Shown: one piece after another, positions 58,567 through 64,000 of the stretch
Numbering within the stretch: the stretch's first letter is position 1
Layout: every line of letters begins with the position of its first letter
Source of the DNA: Thozetella sp. PMI_491
Taxonomy: Eukaryota > Ascomycota > Sordariomycetes > Chaetosphaeriales > Chaetosphaeriaceae
Reading direction: 5' to 3'
Assembly: GCA_021432635.1 (NCBI GenBank)
Contig: MU270015.1
Coordinates: 2,393,757-2,457,756, forward strand
Length of the DNA stretch: 64,000 nt
Made by a program: the position numbers and the translations under genes
The notes under the pieces: generated by a model
Database searches by the model: none
Seen by the model: the letters and a program-made list of their open reading frames with translations, nothing else
What the model was told of the DNA's origin: nothing

Positions 58567-60796
58567 CTAGGCTGGCCCAGAAACACAGTAGGCCTCGCCT
58601 AGTAGTAGGTTACTACAATCCGATTTGAGATTAGGGTTCCAGCGTACAAGCTGGGCCATGGTAATGCCAGCAGCCTGCTCGACGGCGAAGCACGTATCGC
58701 CGGACACTACCACATGCCAAGTGAAGCAAGAGCCCGTTGTGCCGGGCGGTGTCGGCGCGGGCGGTGCTACTGTGGCACGGCCAGTAGCCGTAGTGGTCGA
58801 AGGCGAGACCGCAGGGACTCCAATACAATACGCATCTCCGAGCAGCAGATTGCTACAATCAGCTTTCAGGTTCGGGTTCCACAGCACGAGCTGGGCCATG
58901 GTGATGCCTGCTGCCTGTTCGATGGCAAAGCACGTATCACCAGACACCACAACATGCCACTTGGCGCATGCCCCTGTAGTTCCTGGCGGTGTCGGTGCCG
59001 GCGGCGCCACTGTAACCTGCGTGACGCTGGAAGATGTGGTCCGGCTTGCCGACGTGGTGCTGGAGGACGTGGTCCGGCTTATTGCCGTGGCGCTGGAGGA
59101 TGTGGCCAGGCTTGCCGACGCGGTTCTGGATGCACTACTGCTAGGTTGCGGTCCAGAAATGCAGTACGCCTCTCCTAGCAATAGGTTACTGCAGTCCGCC
59201 TTCAAATCGGGATTCCACAACACTAGCTGGGCCATGGTAACGCCCAGGGTGTTTTGCAGGAATGAGCAAGTGTCGCCTGACACAACGACATGCCACTTGA
59301 AGCAGGTTGCGGTGGTACCAGGCGGCGTGGGTGCTGGAGGCGGCACTATGGTTGACGTAGTGGTTGAGTTCCCACGGCTGGTGGTGTTCCAGTCACGCGT
59401 CGGATGCACACAGTACCACAGGTCTGGCACGAGGTTGAAGCAGTCAGCGTCGATCGAAGGATTGATAGCCCGGAAAAGGTCTACACGAACGCCGGCAGCC
59501 AGCGAGATTCGCCCGCACGTGTCGGCGATCTGAGCTTGGTAGAAGCCACCGCACTGGGGCGTGGTCAGAAACGGAGTCGGACCCGGCGCAGGAACCGTGC
59601 CAGTGGCGTATTCTTCTAAAGCATTCGGGTTGAGTCCGCTCGGCGGCGGGGGCGCGAAGATACCCTCAGGATTCGAGATACAAATCACCGACCCCGTTGC
59701 GTTGAGATTGCTACAGTCGAGGCTAATTGTGGGGTTAAAGCCAAACAGAGAACTAAAGCTGACCCCCTTTTGAGACGCAATCGACCAGCAGGTATCGTTC
59801 GGCTTCAGGGTGTACAGGTCGCACGGCTTCGGCAGACACAAAGATTTCCCGACTGTTAGAGCCGAGCAGTCTGGGGTGAGGTTGTTGATAGCCCACAGCG
59901 TGCCCTGGGACACCGAGTGGGCAACTGCGATAGACTGGCACGTGTCCCCATTCTGGACCGTATATGTGCTCCCCGACGCACAGCCCACGCTGACGTCCGC
60001 TGTTTTGGGAGGCGTACCATAGGTGAGATTGGAGGCTGCATCTACACCGAGGGGGAAAGAGAGTCCGCAGACTTATTGTAATGCAGGTTTGGTTAGCGAA
60101 TGCCGCGCACGCCACGAGAGTGAGCAGGAAATCCCTTACGGTTTTGAATCCTCAGCCAGTTGAGTGCTGCGTCGGCGTTGTATCCGAGGAATGGCGACTT
60201 CTGTATGCTTTGGTAGAATGACACTTGGCAAACTGAGCAAGCAACAGAATGAGGGAGTTGATCGAAACTAGATATATTGCCAAGAGCTGCGTAGGAGCTT
60301 TGCAGGAAGTCTACCGAACATGTTAGTCCTGTCAACGGGATACCTCGTTATTAATCCGAGTGACCCGCCATCCGGAATTCTAGGACATACCGAAACAATA
60401 CTGGCTGGTGCCTGGGTCCTTGGTGCAAACCAGATCGTAGTAGCCCTGGAACAAGTCTCCCATGTACGTGTTTTGCAGCTGGGCGTCAATGACAGGCGAG
60501 CTCCCGCACTTGCTCACAACGTTGCTGTGGTAAGTGGCCAAGGAGCTATTGCAGCTCGCAGCACATAAACTGGCCGCATTGCTCGTAGAGTTCGGTGAAA
60601 GGTAGGTGTTAGTGAGGGCAAGCACGCGAAGGTCGGCATCACAGTTGATTGTGCTGTTAAGCGCTGCCGTGCAAGACTGAGAGATGGTGGCGCTGGTACC
60701 GAAACCGTTGTTGCCGACAAAGACAGGAAAGGGAACGATGGTGGATGATGCCCACGGAGCCAGGACAGCCGCCAGGCAAAGCAGATGAGAGAGCAT
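58567..60796 (-). CDS. Secreted protein with six LysM modules, 693 residues
   Basis: Exons 60,796-60,391, 60,310-60,140 and 60,071-58,567 (introns 80 and 68 nt) sum to 693 codons plus stop. A signal peptide (MLSHLLCLAAVLAPWASS) is followed by a Cys-rich N-terminal domain of about 200 residues and six LysM modules at about 228-273, 278-324, 368-414, 452-498, 564-610 and 642-690. The last three are nearly identical (WHVVVSGDTC, ITMAQLVLWNPNLKADCSN). Pro- and Ser/Thr-rich linkers separate them. No catalytic domain. The layout resembles Trichoderma TAL6-like LysM proteins, which bind chitin, shield hyphae or modulate self-recognition and often sit beside subgroup C chitinase genes. Here too it is head-to-head with a CBM18/GH18 chitinase 1.15 kb away. 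Intact. Confidence 0.92.
59026..59124 (-). repeat. Three 33-bp tandem repeats in the LysM linker
   Basis: Units start at 59,026, 59,059 and 59,092, each beginning GCTGGARGAYGTGG on the plus strand. Read on the coding (minus) strand each unit gives 11 residues of the SRTTSSSTTSA type, so the repeat keeps the frame and only changes linker length between the fourth and fifth LysM modules. Confidence 0.85.
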
Positions 60797-61824
60797 TCTT
60801 CCGTTTATTTTGCGACGCAGAAGACAAGACGAGTGAGAATTGACACCTCGGGGACAGTGGCTCTTGGGCTTTTGGTGGCCACCACCGGAACAAGTTGTTG
60901 CTGGCGACAGAAGAATAAATGGACGTCCCTTAGAGTCTATCGTATCGATACCTACTATTCATTCGCCTTCTCTCTCAAGTATATTGACCATATCCCAAAT
61001 CTATTGGATGATATAAACGGTCTGCCGAGCTGCTGCAAATCCATTGGACGAGATTTACGGCGCGCTTACTCTTCACAGCTACTCCCTGAAGCTGAAAAGA
61101 ACATCGGTACCATGGATGATTGTTGTCTGGTAATTATGGGGCTATCAGCCCCACCAGGAACAGGAATGGATTTAAAATATATTCAATGTCTTCGGCGTCA
61201 TTCTACAGCTACGAGATTGTAGCAAATGCATGCGTCATATCAGCTAAATGTATTACACCTTATAACTACTCTACTAAGCTAAATGCAGTGTATCACGGAG
61301 TATTGGAATACGTGTTAGGCAAGGCGGCATGTAGGCAAGACCAGCGCAGGAACGGAGAGGTTCATTTAAAGGTATTCCTTTTTTGGATAGGGCTAGCGTA
61401 GGACTACGGAACATCAGACGATAGCCCTCTAAGTACGGGCCTGAACGCTAGGACCCGGCCCGTTATACGGCTATACGAAGCGAATTCCGGGAGGCGTGCC
61501 TAATTTGATTGTTCAAAGAAAAATGTCAACGACCTACATCTAGTCACTTATTCGTAGGTTCTAACTAACATAGCAGTAAATTCCCAAGTCCGCCCAAGCT
61601 GGTAGCATTGCCGTAACCAAGTAGGAGGGCCTCAACGCAACAGGCAGCGAGTAATGGGCTTAGTTCATCTCGAGCGTGTGATAAATATATTGCTGACTTG
61701 CTCGAATGGCCTCAAGCCAAGACCCTTGGAGATGGCTGGCCTATTTTAACCCTCGGAATTTGGCTGATCCATACGAGATGACGAGCTCCAGTCGCGCTAA
61801 TCTCCCGAGCCAGATGAGGGAGCA
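60797..61824. other. Shared upstream region of the LysM and chitinase genes
   Basis: About 1.15 kb between divergent start codons at 60,796 and 61,947. A 145-codon open frame starting at 60,785 overlaps the LysM start and has no family resemblance; I treat it as chance. The region must carry both promoters. Confidence 0.5.
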
Positions 61825-61829
61825 TATAA
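61825..61829 (+). promoter_or_regulatory. Putative TATA box of the second chitinase
   Basis: TATAA within GCATATAAGC, 118 bases upstream of the ATG at 61,947. Position-based inference. Confidence 0.4.
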
Positions 61830-61946
61830 GCTGTGTGTTTCTCTAACCTCCGCATCCCTTCATTCGCTGATCTACAGTTGAGAATTCTGTCATCCTCCAC
61901 CCCTTCTTAACCACTCTGACTCGGTCAGTGCCACGGTCTACCGCTT

Positions 61947-64000
61947 ATGTCGTCCAGGTTGGCCAATTACCGCGGCAGTGCGTGGATACGCTTGTGCCAT
62001 ATTCTTTTCATCCTCTTTGCTTTCTTTGTGAGACCGGTATGGCCACAGTCGACGTCCCAAGACCCCGATTATACCTGCTCGGCGAGCAAGCCTTGCGCGG
62101 AGGGATGCTGTGGTCAATCTGGCATCTGCGGTATGGGCCCAGGTAAGCAAAAACATCTACAAAGACCTCCCCTGCGACCACTCCCCGATTTTCTGACGCA
62201 GAGCTCCCGTAGAGTATTGCGCGCCTGAAAACTGCGTGAATAGCTGCAATGCGAAGTCCGAGTGTGACCCGGCGGGCTGGGGTCCCCAGTATGCTAAGTC
62301 AGAAGGCTGTCCTCTTAATGTTTGTTGTAGCAAGTTTGGCTTCTGTGGCACCACTCCCGAGTTCTGCGGCGACTTGGTGATCAAGAGCCCCAGTTGCAGC
62401 GGCAAATCGGCTGAGCAGCGTACAATTGGCTATTACGAATCATGGTCTATAACGCGCGACTGTGACGGCATGATGCCGGAAACCATACCTTGGGGCTCCT
62501 ATACGCATATCAACTTTGCCTTCGCTAGCATTGACCCGCGGTCGTTTGAGGTTGTGCCGTCCGACTTACGCGACCTCGAACTATATGCACGCCTAACGGC
62601 GATGAAGAGGCTTGCCCCTGGTCTTCAGGTGAGTAATCGTGCCATTTATATCAGAGGAGACATAGGAGCTATGTCTCATTGCATCTTAGGTGTGGATATC
62701 GATAGGAGGTTGGGCTATGTACGTGATCACGGCGTGCTTTGTGCCCATCCCATCTAGTGACTTTGTCGTGGCATCTAACTCTATGCCTCAGGAATGATCC
62801 AGACCAACCAACAGCGACAACATTTTCAGACCTTGCCGCTTCGCCACAGGCTCAGGCCAGTTTCGCAGACTCGTTAATTCGGCTTATGTCGGCGTATGGC
62901 TTCGACGGAGTGGATATCGACTGGTATGTTGGCATCCCCATACTTACTCTGAATTTCAAAATATCTTATTGAATCCCCGGCGTTTACTTTGCTTATCTGA
63001 ATTAGGGAGTACCCGGTGGCACCTGAAAGAAGTGGGCGTCCGGAAGACTACGCCAACTTCCCTACATGGCTCGCCAACCTGCGGGGCGCCTTTGCCGCGA
63101 CCGGACGCAACTATGGCTTGAGTATAACCCTACCGTCGTCTTTTTGGTATTTACAGAACTTCGACATCGTGAGACTGGAGCCGTTGGTCGACTGGTTTAA
63201 TATGATGGGTCCGTTTCTTCTATTTCTTTCATTCGTGGGCTAGAGCATCTCTCTGGCCATGATGGGCGCGAACACTAAGGAGCTTTATACAGAATACGAC
63301 CTCCATGGCACGTGGGACTTGACAGACAAATGGCTCGGCCGTAAGTTTTCTTTTCTTTTTCTTTTGTTTTAAAAAACAGTCCCAACGCGGAGCGCAATTA
63401 TACACCTTCCCTCGTACTAACTCTGCCATTACAGCCAAGGTCAATGCGCACACCAATTTGACTGAGATAGACGCGTCCCTGAAGTTGCTGTGGCGTAATA
63501 ACATCGATCCCAGCAAGGTGGTTCTAGGTCTCGGCTTCTACGGCCGGAGCTTTGCCTTACAAGACCCATCTTGCACCGCTCCCGGTTGCTTCTTCACCGG
63601 AGGCGCTCCAAACGGCCGCTGCACAAATGACGTAGGCACGCTCTCGTACGCCGAGATTGGGCGGCTCATCGCCGCGGGAGCGACCGTCACCTTCGACCAG
63701 GCGGCTGCCGTGAAGATCGTTACCTGGGACGGCAACTGGGTTTCGTACGACGATGCCTCCACCCTCCGCATGAAGATTCAGTACGCAAACAGCAATTGTC
63801 TGGGTGGCACCATGGTGTGGGCTGTGTCCCTGGATGACCAGGATGGTACTGCGTCAAAGGCACTAGGTGCTGCGAATGGCATTCCCAGGGCCGAAACGCT
63901 CATAGCGATAAACAACAATCCTGTCAGCGTGTGCGGCTGGTCGACGTGCACGCCGGCTGGAAGACAGCCGGAGTGCCCACTCGGACAGTCGGCCGCCTTC
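61947..64000 (+). CDS. CBM18/GH18 subgroup C-type chitinase, 3' end outside the window
   Basis: Exons 61947-62142, 62213-62628, 62690-62718, 62792-62923, 63006-63208, 63293-63340 and 63435 to the window edge give 530 residues in one frame. A signal segment ([19 protein letters not shown]) precedes two hevein-type CBM18 modules ([21 protein letters not shown] and [22 protein letters not shown]) and a GH18 domain: [10 protein letters not shown], the active-site motif DGVDIDWE with Glu259, [31 protein letters not shown] and [11 protein letters not shown]. After the GH18 domain a Cys-rich stretch begins at the window end, so a long C-terminal extension as in the chitinase at 23,287 is likely. No LysM module is present at the N-terminus; LysM modules lie instead on the divergent neighbour. 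It hydrolyses chitin in cell walls. The visible part is intact. Confidence 0.92.

Noticed and set aside
58625-59533. 302-codon plus-strand open frame opposite the LysM gene
   Set aside because: Antisense shadow of repetitive GC-rich LysM coding sequence; the minus strand carries clear LysM modules and intact splice sites.
60785-61222. 145-codon open frame between the LysM and chitinase genes
   Set aside because: It overlaps the start codon of the LysM gene on the other strand, lies in the shared promoter region and has no resemblance to any family.

Overview
This is a nuclear segment of a filamentous ascomycete (Pezizomycotina). The evidence is eukaryotic gene structure with many 45-160 nt introns (GT...CTAAC/CTGAC...AG), fungal families throughout (GH54, GH30, LysM and CBM18/GH18 chitinases, Zn2Cys6 regulator, NmrA-like reductase), and repeats decayed by C-to-T change at CpA in the manner of repeat-induced point mutation (RIP). 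An Aspergillus/Penicillium-type genome would fit, but the species cannot be read from the sequence.

Layout. 1-11,540 is a RIP-decayed transposon block: two collinear 499-bp direct repeats (1-499 and 5325-5823) enclose 4.8 kb of decayed DNA, followed by a Ty3/gypsy pol (protease, RT, RNase H, integrase) reduced to TA-rich DNA. At the edge lies a truncated SGNH hydrolase and an orphan reading frame. 15.2-18.4 kb carries an intact GH54 arabinofuranosidase and a SAM methyltransferase. 20.8-28.2 kb carries a secreted acidic protein divergent from a 10-exon, 1381-residue chitinase of the killer-toxin alpha/beta (zymocin-like) type. 29.3-35.5 kb holds a decayed Gln/Tyr/Gly/Ser repeat gene, a secreted isochorismatase-fold hydrolase, a tRNA-Phe fragment and a Dal5-type permease pseudogene with an assembly gap. 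35.9-48 kb holds a GH30 enzyme, a broken sugar transporter, an aldo-keto reductase, an SDR, and remnants of an S9 peptidase, a phytanoyl-CoA dioxygenase and an unknown protein. 48.6-55.1 kb holds a DUF5703/GH95-like glycosidase, a Zn2Cys6 regulator and an NmrA-like reductase. 55.7-58.4 kb holds a decayed frame with a 690-bp TA-flanked MITE beside it, and a broken O-methyltransferase. 58.6-64 kb holds a six-LysM secreted protein divergent from a second CBM18/GH18 chitinase that runs off the window.

Taken together this looks like subtelomere-like accessory DNA: secreted carbohydrate-active enzymes for arabinoxylan, two chitinase loci each with a secreted partner gene head-to-head, and about ten genes in different stages of decay. 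The intron models were built by hand. For every multi-exon gene reported as intact the exon lengths sum to a whole number of codons, and the joined reading restores family motifs. The most interesting system is the pairing of toxin-type chitinases with divergently transcribed secreted proteins, one of which I do not recognise.
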